Shown here: piece after piece, positions 54,867 to 64,000 of the stretch
Layout: each line of letters opens with the position of its first letter
How positions within the stretch are numbered: position 1 is the first letter of the stretch
Assembly (NCBI GenBank): GCA_031771865.1
Contig: JASISA010000007.1
Coordinates: 806,001-870,000, forward strand
Direction: 5' to 3'
DNA: 64,000 nt
Origin: Nothophaeocryptopus gaeumannii
Taxonomy: Eukaryota > Ascomycota > Dothideomycetes > Mycosphaerellales > Mycosphaerellaceae
Position numbers and translations under genes: made by a program
Notes under the pieces: generated by a model
Told to the model about the DNA's origin: nothing
What the model saw: the letters and a program-made list of their open reading frames with translations, nothing else
Databases searched by the model: none

Positions 54867-57548
54867 CTAATATGCGAGCAAGACCACTGTCGCTGAGAGT
54901 CCTATAAGAAGATTCAGACCACGGCTGGTCAAAGAAGATCTCGAAGCCCCAGAAGTCGTGGAGCTGGCCATTGGAGCTGATACAGTGCCCTGGCTATGAG
55001 TCGTCCTGGAAGATGTTGTCTGCCCACTGACGACAATAGAGCCGCCTTTGGAAAGCGTCTGACCTCCGATAACGAGCACACCGTCGGAATTAGTGTAGCC
55101 ATATGTGCTCCCGCTAATAGTAAGAACTCCGGTCTGAACATTAGGAGTCGTCTTGGCAGATGTTGTCTGTCCACTAATGACAATAGAGCCGCCTTGAGAA
55201 AGCGTCTGACCTCCGATAACGAACACACCGTTGGAATCAGTGTAGCCATATGTGCTCCCGCTGATAGTGACAACTCCGGTTTGAACGTTATAAGGCGTCC
55301 TGGCAGATGTTGTCTGTCCACTAACGACAATAGAGCCGCCTTTGGAAATCGTCTGGCCTTCGACAATGAGCACACCGCCGGAATTAGTGTAGCCATATGT
55401 GCTCCCGCTGATAGTAACAACTCCAGTCTGAACGTTACCCAATGTGGTAGTAGCGGCCGCATTGAGCTTCATCGTTGATGCAGAGCCTCCCAAGATGGCC
55501 ACTAGCTGAGATTGACCAGAGAGGCTTATGGTCTGTCCCTGAACTATGGCTTGGCCGCCGGGTGTGAGAGTCTGATCTCCGATAACGAGCACACCATCGG
55601 AATTAGTGTAGCCATAAGTGCTCCCGCTGACGGTAACGACTCCGGTCTGAACGGTCTGAACGTTGCCCAATGTGGTAGTAGCGGCCGCATTGAGCTTTAT
55701 CGTTGATGCAGAGCCTCCCAAGATGGCCACTAGCTGAGATTGACCAGAGAGGCTTATGGTCTGTCCCTGAACTATGGCTTGGCCGCCGGGTGTGAGAGTC
55801 TGGTCTCCGATGATCACTTGTGAGCCTTGCGTCGTGTACTGAAGCGCGCTGGTCCCAATATTTACTACGCCCAGTTCCGTCGAGCCGATGATCTGAGGCT
55901 GTTCGCCTTGGACCGACGTCGTAACACCGTTGACCACAAGCGCAGAGCCGTCCGGTGCCAGTCCCAGAGTAAGACCGCCATTCGAATAACCTTGACCTTG
56001 TGCTTTGCCAGTCGTTCCGAGCACGCTGGCACTTACGTCTCCAATTCCTAGAGAATCGCCTTTCGGGGGTCCGGAGCTTCCACCAGATGGCTGACTTTCC
56101 GAATTAGGATTTATATAGCCAGTAGCTACAGGGACACTCGTTGGTAGCGTTATTCCAAGGCTTTCGGGCAAGACTGTAGCCTGCGGGTGACTCGTTTGAG
56201 CAGGATTCGCACTTGGAGTTGCCTGTGCAGCTGTAGTATGCGCGCTATTAGCAACTGGCAGTGTTGGCTTGGCTGCCTCACTTTGTTTGGTCAGTGCTAT
56301 GGGAGGATCGAACAGCACGGCATCTTCGTTGAACAGGAATTGGCAAGGATTGTCGTCGCCATATGTGGATCCAGGTTTCCCAAATCCAGCCGGATGGATA
56401 GTTTGGAACGCCTCAGGGATCGACAGTACGGGAGCATAGTCGTTCCAGATCGTGGAGCATAGATCGCTCGGCGCTTCTGATATATACGACTGCTGAGTGC
56501 CAATCACAGTCGTGGTGTCGTACGTATACGTGTTTGTGATGTTGGCGTAAGTAAACGGCCGTGGCTCCATGTAGCAGCTTGGTTGACAGCGGTAGACATC
56601 TGCAGGAACAGGGCTGTCGAAATTTGCATAGTTAACTCGCTGAGCCGGACCATATCCTCCGCCAGGCTTCCCACAATAAGAAGATACGGCTTCCGCGCTC
56701 TGGGCTACGAGTAATCGGTGCGGAGTGGTGAAAGTGGTCCCAGCAGTTGTGTACGCCCATGAGCCTGCAAACTCAATATACACCGTAGGACTGGTCAAGG
56801 TCGTGTTTAAAGTCTTGAAGGTGTTCGGTTGACCAGAAATGGTGGGACCAAGGGTTGTTGTCGGACAATTGCTGCGAGAACATTGGTCGCACCCGCTTGC
56901 AGTCGACACTGGCCAGTACAGCAGCTGTACAGACGCTTCTTGCAGGGCACAAGCAGGGGCGTCTAGCTTGAACGTGGCTGTTGTGATTGTTGCAGAGCCG
57001 CATATTGGCGAAGTCGGGCTTGAAAGCGCGGAAGAGCCGGAAGGTTGGAGGGATTGAGATCCCTGAGATTGATAGGCGACGAGGGCTGTCGAATAAGACT
57101 GTTGGAGTTGAGAACAGTCGCTGGGCTGTATGGTACAATGTGGCTGCGAGAGGTTGCGATACACCGAAGTTGATGTCTCAATGGTACTCGTAACAGTTTG
57201 CGGGATAAGTACAGGCGTTACGGTCCTGGATCCATCAATCCGCGGAAAGCCATCGCAAAGGGTGAAAGGAGTGTCGTTAGGGCCCAAATGCGTAATCGTC
57301 GTCCAAGATGTGCTCGTCCACTCCAATGTGCTCGTGATATTATAGTCCATGGTAGATATAAAAGACCTTCCCTGCGCTTGGACCCAGCTTTGTTTCGCGG
57401 CATTGCATTGCGAAGCATAGGCGCTGCCTTTTCCAGTCGGTGCAAGTCCCATAGTAGTGGTAGCATTTGCGGTAGCATTTGCCAGCGCCTCCACCCTTAG
57501 TAGTGGGCCCCATAGTACGACGAGCGCCCATCTTCTCGTATTTTGCAT
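54867..57548 (-). CDS. Repeat-rich GPI-type cell surface protein
   Basis: A single exon of 893 codons from ATG 57548 (MQNTRRWALVVLWGPLLRVE, a signal peptide). The first 450 residues are Ser/Thr-rich with many N-glycosylation sequons and Cys pairs (CDQCSRSNC, YRCQPSCYME). A low-complexity linker follows, then tandem repeats built on VQTGVVTISGSTYGYTNS and VLVIGGQTLSKGGSIVVSGQ (four copies) and a longer unit with TPGGQAIVQGQTISLSGQ and SQLVAILGGSAST (two copies plus part). The end RSSLTSRGLNLLIGLSATVV is a GPI-anchor signal. The repeats look like short beta-strand turns, as in adhesin-like wall proteins. The family is not one I can name; function in adhesion or wall structure is inference. Confidence 0.82.
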   Translation of the reverse strand: MQNTRRWALVVLWGPLLRVEALANATANATTTMGLAPTGKGSAYASQCNAAKQSWVQAQGRSFISTMDYNITSTLEWTSTSWTTITHLGPNDTPFTLCDGFPRIDGSRTVTPVLIPQTVTSTIETSTSVYRNLSQPHCTIQPSDCSQLQQSYSTALVAYQSQGSQSLQPSGSSALSSPTSPICGSATITTATFKLDAPACALQEASVQLLYWPVSTASGCDQCSRSNCPTTTLGPTISGQPNTFKTLNTTLTSPTVYIEFAGSWAYTTAGTTFTTPHRLLVAQSAEAVSSYCGKPGGGYGPAQRVNYANFDSPVPADVYRCQPSCYMEPRPFTYANITNTYTYDTTTVIGTQQSYISEAPSDLCSTIWNDYAPVLSIPEAFQTIHPAGFGKPGSTYGDDNPCQFLFNEDAVLFDPPIALTKQSEAAKPTLPVANSAHTTAAQATPSANPAQTSHPQATVLPESLGITLPTSVPVATGYINPNSESQPSGGSSGPPKGDSLGIGDVSASVLGTTGKAQGQGYSNGGLTLGLAPDGSALVVNGVTTSVQGEQPQIIGSTELGVVNIGTSALQYTTQGSQVIIGDQTLTPGGQAIVQGQTISLSGQSQLVAILGGSASTIKLNAAATTTLGNVQTVQTGVVTVSGSTYGYTNSDGVLVIGDQTLTPGGQAIVQGQTISLSGQSQLVAILGGSASTMKLNAAATTTLGNVQTGVVTISGSTYGYTNSGGVLIVEGQTISKGGSIVVSGQTTSARTPYNVQTGVVTISGSTYGYTDSNGVFVIGGQTLSQGGSIVISGQTTSAKTTPNVQTGVLTISGSTYGYTNSDGVLVIGGQTLSKGGSIVVSGQTTSSRTTHSQGTVSAPMASSTTSGASRSSLTSRGLNLLIGLSATVVLLAY
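55431..55805. repeat. Near-identical internal direct repeat in the wall-protein gene
   Basis: 55431-55575 and 55661-55805 are almost identical at DNA level (shared blocks such as GTGGTAGTAGCGGCCGCATT and CAAGATGGCCACTAGCTGAG). Shorter units recur at about 55097, 55243, 55388 and 55609 (GTAGCCATATGTGCTCCC type). Confidence 0.88.
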
Positions 57549-58084
57549 TCCGACCAATCTCCTCGCCACGCCACCGCTACCGTTGGAATACGAACTAGTG
57601 AGGTCACGATATTGGCTTCTGGCTGCAACACTCCATCGCTGCCCGTGTCGGCGTGAGTCGTGAGGTGTGCTTCCTGCTGGCGGCGTTTCGCGTGAGAAGA
57701 AGGTGATGTTTGCGAAGAGTTGCACATTTTGGTAGACTTTGCGAGGGGGGGAAGTGTTGACGTGGTTCGTCGATCTAATTATGGCCCAGCAGGCCAGGCA
57801 TACGCCAGTCGAGGCTATTCGACTTCCCGGACGCCGATTGACGAATTACGTTCACGTTAGTTTTACCGAGCACGATGACCTGGTGTTATTGGAACTGGGT
57901 TCACCGGGGGGCTCGATTTATAGGTGTTCACGTCAATTCCTGTTTCAACTTCCACATGTTCACTACTCACAGCCCGCACATGCTGATGTCCCCTGCTTGA
58001 AGAGCCAAGACAATACGGCCTAACCCTCGTAGTCACACGTGGCCGCCTCCATCGGACCTCTCGGAAGATGTCAGCTTAAGAATT
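57549..58084. other. Intergenic region
   Basis: About 535 bases upstream of the wall protein and downstream of the CE9 relic. No supportable gene. Confidence 0.5.
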
Positions 58085-59410
58085 TTACTTGACGTTTGTC
58101 GACACCAAAGCAATGGCTTCTGCCTCATCGAGGCCAGCATATCGAGCAGCCCATCCCGCTTCGCTGGCGAGATTATGGTCTTGTGAGTCTCCTAGCAGCA
58201 GTCAGTCAGCTAGAGCAATAGGAGAACATCGTTTTGAATACCCTGTATTGTGAGCGCAAACTGAACGCCAGCTTCTCTGAGAACCCGTGCTGGGCTTCTT
58301 GTCAACGGAGGGCCAATCAAAGCATCTTTGGCATCAAGCGTACTTCGGTATTCAAGTAATATTGACGGCATGGACGACGACTGGGAGATCGCCTCTAGCT
58401 GCACGGGCGCACAGGCCAGGCCCGGATATACCGTGAGACAAGACCCTGCGAAGCTTCTGGGCTGCCCCTGGAAGGGTTGAGGAGTCTCCGGCTGCACCAA
58501 GATTCAGTAGGAGGTTAGGGCATGTGCAGAGGCAGTTCTCACCTTTTGATGCCTGAGACTGAGCTTGAATTGCAACGCGATATCCACTTGGAAGACGCCG
58601 CCATCGAGAATTGACGTGTTCGAACTCGTGCTGAAACCGACACTCACGCCTTGCAAAAGCACGGCACGGAGAAGAGGAGATGCGATTGGATTGGTGATGT
58701 CTCCTAGTCTAGCTCTTCCCAGAGCGCGATTGTCTTCATGAAGGCCACACGTTGCAACCACAATGATGTCCTCGTTGGCGCTGTTGGCCCTCGGATCTAC
58801 GATGCCCTCGCTGTCAGAAGGCTCTCCAGTGATGTCGACCAGCCCAAATGTCTGACTAACAACGATTAGAATCTCCTTGGCCTTAGCGAAACGTTCTTCC
58901 AGAAGCCAGACATTACCTAGACGCGTGTGAAGATAAGTACGCTTCCGGTTCTCACCACATGCCATCTTCGCATAGCGTCGGCGATCTGCTTGTTGGATGC
59001 CATTGTCCAACAGAAGCTCTTCACCAACAGGCTCACCATTCTTGCCACTCAAGAGGGCGTTCTTGACAAGGTAGGCCTCGCCTCCGATGATGTTGGCGGA
59101 TCCATGCAAAATCAGACTCGACGTGACGCCGCCGCTGGCATTCACTCTGATTGCTGGATCGTATGGCTTGAAGCCATCGATTGATCGCATGAATGGCGTC
59201 AGCGGCTCTAGAAGCGGCGTCTCATTGACGTCCCTGACAGCTGGCAGAGAGTGAAATGGCCATACGAGATGATGCGAATGCACGTCGACCAGGCCTGGTG
59301 TGACGAAGCTGCCATGGAGATCTACAACTTCGGCATTGTTCGAAGCAAAATCGTCGTTGCCAGTGGGATTCACGGATTCGACGACACACTTCTCGATCCT
59401 AACCTGGCTA
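58085..59410 (-). pseudogene. Carbohydrate esterase 9/amidohydrolase-like gene, truncated at both ends with internal deletion
   Basis: Homology starts abruptly near 59410 with RIEKCVVESVNPTGND, then the metal-binding strand FVTPGLVDVHSHHLV, PFMRSIDGFKPYDP, GGVTSSLILHGSANIIGGEA and MACGENRKR. After RFAKAKEI it jumps in frame to a segment that in large fungal CE9-type proteins lies some 400 residues later (GLVDITGEPSDSEGIV, CGLHEDNRALGRARLGDITN, GVSVGFSTSSNTSILDGGVF). Two good introns (58492-58542 and 58192-58241) lead to LLEYRSTLDAKDALIGPP and HNLASEAGWAARYAGLDEAE, ending early at TAA 58085. So start, middle and tail are missing, though no stop lies inside. The remaining His-x-His cannot form a complete metal site. 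The alternative, a shortened expressed protein, lacks a convincing start codon. Confidence 0.65.
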
Positions 59411-59424
59411 TATCTACCGATCTC

Positions 59425-60675
59425 ATGGGATACGGACTCACTGGAGTCATGCGCAAGATCTTTGTACATCCTGCTTATTGCTTGTGTCCGAAATCGCTTG
59501 TCACGATCGCTCTGAACAACTCTCTGCACAAGGACAAGAGCATACCCGTTCAAGCACCTGGGAACAAGACTTAGACCATTTCACGGTTTCACTTCTCCTT
59601 ATGGGCCTTCACGGCAATGTTCTTCTTCTTCTGATTTCCAGACTAGATCTTCACAGCTCTCAGTACGTTCAACTGGATTGCTTAGATTGCTCCGGAGAAC
59701 ATCAAACTCTCTACCATCACGGGCATGTCGAAGGGAGTCGGCTTCAATCCTCCGCCAACTTTGATTGGAACATCATCACATCCAAGGAAGATCCGTTGGT
59801 CATCCCTACCGAGCTGTTGTGAACAAGTACATGGAAGCCCTGATCGGAGGGTTCATGGTCATCGGAATGCGGTACACGAATGCTGAGAATCTCTCAGTCC
59901 ATCGACAAGACCTTAGCTAACTCTCGGCAGCATTCAACGCTGGCTATCTACCCATCAACACCTCCACGCTATACACTCACAACGCGACTTCATACAACGT
60001 CTCGAAAAATATTGACGCTCGCGGCTGGCTGGCCGGATGAAGCAAAGTACCAAGCGTATTTACCAGCTTTCGTGTCATCTGCCAATCTTACCATGTACTT
60101 TTGGCTCCTTGCGCTTTACGCTGCCACCATCACGCACATGTACATCTACCATCAAAATGAGATTGTGCAAAGATACAAAACCCCCTTTCGTAGGGCCAAA
60201 ATCGCTGGCACAACTGGAGATCTTCATAACAACTTGATGTCTGCCTAGCCTGAAGGTCAGTACAATCTACTATTCTGGCCTTTCAACGCCATCACTCACC
60301 ACAAGTTTGGTTCCGAAATGGTCGTACCTCGCCCTCAATGTTATCGCCATTGCACTTGGCATCGCTATCATCACGGGATGGCAGACCTATGTAAGCTTAA
60401 ACGTCTATCGCACATCCTTTCAGTCGCTGATAGAATTCTAGACAACGGCTGGAGTCATTTTCTTTGCGATCCTGTTGTCTTTGGTTTCATCAGCGTCGTT
60501 GACGATTGCCATGGCTATCGCGGCGTTGGTCGTGTACTTTGCCCCGGAGTATTCTGGCATTGAACTCAGCTGGTGGGGCAACGATGCTGACAGTGCCTGT
60601 GAGTCGACAGCCTGCACGAGCTTAAAGCTGCCAAAGAGTACGTATTACGGGCCTGAACCGGGTACATACGCTTGA
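59425..60675 (+). pseudogene. Oligopeptide transporter (OPT family) relic
   Basis: Beginning near 59425, frames match the second half of fungal OPT transporters: GVMRKIFVHPAYCLCPKSLV, TIALNNSLHKDKS, ISRFHFSLWAFTAMFFFF, FTALSTFNWIA-stop-IAPENIKL, FDWNIITSKEDPLVIP, FNAGYLPINTSTLY, DEAKYQAYLPAFVSSAN, THMYIYHQNEI. The tail is LTIAMAIAALVVYFAPEYSG then IELSWWGND to 60675. In-frame stops lie at 59572-59574 (TAG), 59632-59634 (TGA), 59644-59646 (TAG) and 59683-59685 (TAG), and the frame changes several times. About 250 residues are missing between WQTY and the last helix. The N-terminal part is absent; the sequence left of 59425 belongs to the opposite-strand gene. Clearly dead. Confidence 0.82.
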
Positions 60676-60762
60676 AGCCGAGATCGGAGCAGTCTGAAGA
60701 CAATGAGCGAAAGCGTTCAGTGAAACGACAGCCAAATTGAACTTCGGCATATCCACACAAAT

Positions 60763-61745
60763 TCACTCCGCCTCCTGATCCTCCCAAAATACCATGCATC
60801 TAACCTCCACACTCTCCCTCGCCGGCCCCTCATCCCTGTCCGTAACGAAAGCCGTATGCGCCGCCAACCTCGCCGTCCCATCCTTCTTCGAGTCAAAACA
60901 CTTGATAAACCAACACTCATCCGGCGTCATCGCACTCGCATACCACCACTCGTGGCTTGGATTATAATTCAACTCCCATTTCCCACATGGCGGTGGCGAA
61001 TCTGCCGCCTCGCCGTAGGTGGAATGTTGCTCTTTGGTAGGGAAGACAAGCGTAACTTCTCGCAGGTCGGATTCTGGGATGGTTTGCCAGTCACAGATGG
61101 CTAGGGGGTCGCGATGGACGGTTTTGAGGGGACGCCAGAGATTGATGATTGCCCAGCGGGTTTTCATAAGGCGTGGGGCGGAGTCTTTGAGGTGGGTTTG
61201 GAGGATGATGACGGCGCCTGAGTAAGATTGGTCTGTGACATTGATGGAGTCAGCATAAGTTGTATTGCTGTATGGGTGAAGGTTTGGGGTGATTTGAACT
61301 TACCGATATGAACCTGCATAGCTGGATTCATTCCCTTGACGAAACCAAGCTCTCCTTCGGTCTCTTTGATCTTCTTGGCATCGGCTACAACATCGTCCCA
61401 TTTCTGATTTCTATGGGCGTAGCCGAAGACATGGACGTGAGTGGCGCCGGTGATCTCCTTCATAAGCTCTGCACACTCGGCACGGTACTGTTGCTTTGTT
61501 TGCTCTTCATCATAGAAGTTCTTGAGTACAGTCGGGCGTTGAACGAACTGGAAGCCATTGCGGTCGAGCGTGTATTTGTTGTCCGTCGACCTGATGTCTC
61601 GAACCTGGACAGGCTGAGGATCCCAGGGCCTTAACTTGTCCTTGACAGTTCCAAGGTAGGATGTCTCCCAATCTTCAGACGGATGATGGTAGTTGAGGAT
61701 GGTGGAGGCAGAGTTCGTTTGGTCGACTCCTTCTGCGTGAGGCAT
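60763..61745 (-). CDS. asaB/GA4-desaturase-like (CmcJ/NvfI family) oxidoreductase
   Basis: Two exons (61745-61304 and 61232-60763) give 303 residues. The conserved stretches are YTLDRNGFQFVQRPTVLKNF, ITGATHVHVFGYAHRN, MQVHIG/DQSYSGAVIIL across the junction, RWAIINLWRPLKTVHRDPLA and EWWYASAMTPDECWFIKCFD, with HTAF and SVEVRCMVFW near the end. These are the blocks of the fungal hydroxylase/desaturase AsaB family, often found in secondary-metabolite loci (aspergillic acid in the founding case). VHIDQSY and the later HTAF supply His/Asp residues that could bind iron, as in related 2-oxoglutarate-type enzymes; the metal assignment is inference. There is no signal peptide. The gene is intact. Confidence 0.87.
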
Positions 61746-61971
61746 GATGATAGTTTACTGATGACAGGTAAAATGAAGCTGAAGCAGCTGTGTGCATTAT
61801 TTTATGTTGTAGTTGAGCTCTCCGAACGCGGAGCACAGAGTTCAACATCCTTGTTGAATTGCTGTATTCCTATTCCCAAGCCTACATCGGCTGTTATCAT
61901 AGTTTTAGACATCTCATCAGCTCTGGGCGGAAGGTGATTATTTCCGAAACCGGACTTCTTGGATAGCAGAA

Positions 61972-62784
61972 TTAACTTTTGGGCTTTGGCAAATCAAGCG
62001 CCATTGCCCTCACATAAAACGTACTGGGGCCCAATGGTTTGTCGCTCGCCTTTCCACTCTGCTTCAAGCCCTGATGGTCAACGTTGAGTACCATGCTAGC
62101 GCGACTGATATCTCGGAACCCTACCCGCTCGTAGATCCTTTGGGTGTAGTCAGCAGCTGCCTCCAAGTACACAGGCACGCCGGGATAGGCTTGCTCGTGA
62201 CGTTCAAGCTGCCATTGCAACAGCTTGCTTGCATAGCCATGTCCAGCCTGGTCGGGGTTTGTCCCGAGGATCAATACATAAGCACCGTCTTCTTGATGGC
62301 GACCGAGGTCCTTCAGAGCTTGATCACGAATCTTCTCGCCGAGGCCAAAGGAGATATGAAATCGATACATGGCTTTGGGTCCATACAGTCGGCATACATT
62401 GAGCCAGCCGGCTTGGTACTCTTTCCAGAATGTAGGCCTCTTCCCTGGAGGAAACCAGCAAGAAACTGCCGCGGGTGTATTATCGCCGTCACTGGGAACG
62501 ATCACGTCGATCTGGCCTTCGACAAGCCGTGCCAGACGAATCACTGCTCGATAGAATTCCATGCGCGCACGTTGATGGGAGACTAGCTTTTCGTCTCTGC
62601 TGAGTCTGAGGCTGACAGCTGGTATGTGAGCTGATAAGTCTTGTAGCCAGTTCGGGTCCCTATCTCAGTCAGCAAATGCACATAAACCACATAACAAGAC
62701 GTACCAGTTCAGGCGAAAAGAGTTGTAGAGTATCCTGGCCAGTATCTCATCCTCGTCTGTGCGAGCTGGTCGACAGGTTGCCAT
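61972..62784 (-). CDS. GNAT-family N-acetyltransferase
   Basis: Two exons (62784-62705 and 62659-61972) with a GTACGT...GATAG intron give 255 residues. MATCRPARTDEDEILARIL is the usual first beta-alpha of the fold. The acetyl-CoA loop is in YVLILGTNPDQAGHGYASKL, where Asp takes the place of the usual Arg/Gln before AGHGYA, and YLEAAADYTQRIYERVGF is the C-terminal substrate/CoA-exit region. Length and layout match the fungal acetyltransferases related to puromycin/detoxifying GNATs. The substrate is unknown. Its stop lies about 230 bases from the start of the AsaB-like gene on the same strand. Confidence 0.87.
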
Positions 62785-63414
62785 CTTGTCAGCACCGTAC
62801 TGCCCTTCTGTTTACTCAAGCTGTCTGAGTCTGAGAGCGGGGAGAGTGGGAGGAGCAGTAAAACTCTGGGAGACTATGCTTCTCATCTTCAATGCTTTGT
62901 TCGCTCTGACTGTCTGCAGACACGTATATGCATGCGCCTCGAGAGGTCTCGTCTGCGTAAGGATACCTGTATTACAGTTGCCTCAGGTACGAGACCGATA
63001 CGGCCAATGAGTTCATCGCATTTCGATCCTTCAGGAAGATGTTGCTTGCATCCGATCCTTTGAAACGTGGGCGTTGTGCTGACTGGCGCAGAAATGTGTA
63101 CTCTTCAATTGCTTCCTGAGTCTTGAAGACAACAGACCTGAACGGCGAGGAGAGCAGACCCGCCAAGAGAGCAAACAGAGCCGCTTCTGCGACACTCGCA
63201 GATCAAGTCTCGTAGTCGCTCTTAACATAAACCCTTCCGCAGTGACAACCTCGAGCGAGTGTCCACATTGACAACATGGCGCAGCTGAAGAATCAGTGTA
63301 GCAGGCTGGATCGGAGTCGGGCCGATAGAGAGTATTCGTGCCCACAGAAAGCCAGGCATTTACCGACAGCAAATGTCTTCTAGACGGAGAGCAACAGTCA
63401 CGACGATTAGTTCC
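62785..63414. other. Intergenic region
   Basis: About 630 bases between co-oriented genes. No supportable gene. Confidence 0.5.
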
Positions 63415-64000
63415 TCAAATCTTGCCGGCCTCCTTATTGGCCTTCTCCACAGCTTCACGAGCTTCTGCCCAGGGCTGCCGTTTGCCTTCGTCGAACAGCC
63501 GGAACAGATGAGGACTCATAATGCCATCCATGACCATCTTACACAGCTTACGATCTTGAAGCCAGAACTTCCAGCCTTCGAGCCCATAGCCCAAGCGCTT
63601 GACCAAGCCAATGCCCGCCGCCTCATCGCACCATTTGTACCAGTCCCAGTTGTTCCGCAAGTTGACATTGGCGAGATCTCCGGTACGTGCAATTTCGCAC
63701 ACAGCTGTGTGCTGAGCATCGACGTGAGCACTCATCTCGCTGACAGCTGGCAGTGAAGATTTGCCAGACCAGATCTGAGCCACTGCAGTGTTGGAGATAT
63801 CGTAATTCAGGCAGGCTTGTGGCGTCAATGGCGACGTGCCGAGGAAGGCCAGTGAGTTCGGGTAATCAAGTGAGAAGATACCTTGATACAATCGCGGAAG
63901 TGGACGGCCATTTGCTCCTGGCAGAGTCGCCCAGTCCTTGCGAGTATTCCGGGTTGGGTCAATGCTCGGGTCCCTGAATGAGTAATCAGAACGGAAACCT
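63415..64000 (-). CDS. Flavin-containing monooxygenase-like protein, 5' part beyond the window
   Basis: The frame is open from the window edge to a TGA at 63415-63417. The visible 190 residues are the C-terminal region of fungal FMO/dimethylaniline-monooxygenase-like enzymes: RLYQGIFSLDYPNSLAFLG, LTPQACLNYDISNTAVAQIW, then a Trp-rich end WDWYKWCDEAAGIGLVKRLG and GWKFWLQDRKL, and a short Lys/Ala helix. FAD and NADPH motifs would lie upstream of 64000, so assignment rests on this C-terminal pattern. It differs from the FMO at 43.8-45.5 kb and is not a recent copy. Confidence 0.75.
   Translation of the reverse strand, partial: GFRSDYSFRDPSIDPTRNTRKDWATLPGANGRPLPRLYQGIFSLDYPNSLAFLGTSPLTPQACLNYDISNTAVAQIWSGKSSLPAVSEMSAHVDAQHTAVCEIARTGDLANVNLRNNWDWYKWCDEAAGIGLVKRLGYGLEGWKFWLQDRKLCKMVMDGIMSPHLFRLFDEGKRQPWAEAREAVEKANKEAGKI

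Noticed and set aside
59251..59424. Plus-strand frame left of the OPT relic as its true N-terminus
   Set aside because: This part is antisense to the conserved VDVHSHH block of the CE9-like gene, and OPT resemblance begins only after about 59425.
1..64000. tRNA, rRNA, riboswitch or CRISPR array
   Set aside because: No cloverleaf-like B-box with matching stems, no rRNA-like sequence and no regular spaced repeats were seen; CRISPR is not expected in this organism.

Overview
This window is nuclear DNA of a filamentous ascomycete. Genes carry short GT-AG introns of about 45-65 nt with CTRAY-like branch sites, and the gene set is typical of Pezizomycotina (Prp16, Not2, GH2 and GH5 hydrolases, many MFS and APC transporters, Zn2Cys6 factor, secreted catalase, small secreted protein, GPI wall protein). 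A plant-associated or saprotrophic Dothideomycete is the best guess; that is inference from general resemblance, not from a database search.

Layout. 1-8 kb: 3' part of a GH2 glycosidase, a disordered nuclear-type protein, a broken BTB gene and the splicing helicase PRP16. 8.8-13.5 kb: a co-oriented trio of APC permease, short-chain dehydrogenase (one nonsense codon) and salicylate-hydroxylase-like FAD monooxygenase, which looks like a small catabolic or secondary-metabolism group. 13.7-19.1 kb: a small low-complexity protein and a large STE20/GCK-type kinase whose 5' part is disrupted. 19.1-21.6 kb: gene-poor, with a diverged tandem repeat, a damaged GRF-type zinc-finger gene and a 141-bp MITE flanked by TA. 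21.6-31 kb: GH5 hydrolase, APC permease, a dead Dal5-type MFS gene and an intact DHA2 MFS pump. 31.5-35.7 kb: a RIP-scarred two-gene DNA transposon with 27-bp terminal inverted repeats, apparently inserted in an already decaying gene. 37.5-45.5 kb: secreted catalase, small secreted protein with a truncated tandem copy, GNAT acetyltransferase, SNG1/DUF3533 membrane protein and a flavin monooxygenase. 46.8-51 kb: MFS transporter and a decayed Zn2Cys6 regulator. 51.8-57.5 kb: NOT2 and a repeat-rich GPI-type surface protein. 58-60.7 kb: two truncated genes head to head (CE9/amidohydrolase and an oligopeptide-transporter relic) meeting at a probable rearrangement junction. 60.7-64 kb: an asaB/GA4-desaturase-like protein, a GNAT, and the 3' part of a second flavin monooxygenase.

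Overall theme. Core genes (PRP16, NOT2) and several enzymes read cleanly through every intron. About ten accessory genes, mostly transporters and regulators, carry premature stops, frameshifts or large deletions. Stops in the transposon are only TAG and TAA, as RIP at CpA/TpG predicts, while host pseudogenes contain TAG, TAA and TGA, so the two kinds of decay probably differ in mechanism. Exon limits were worked out by hand from reading frame, splice consensus and family resemblance; family names come from remembered motifs.
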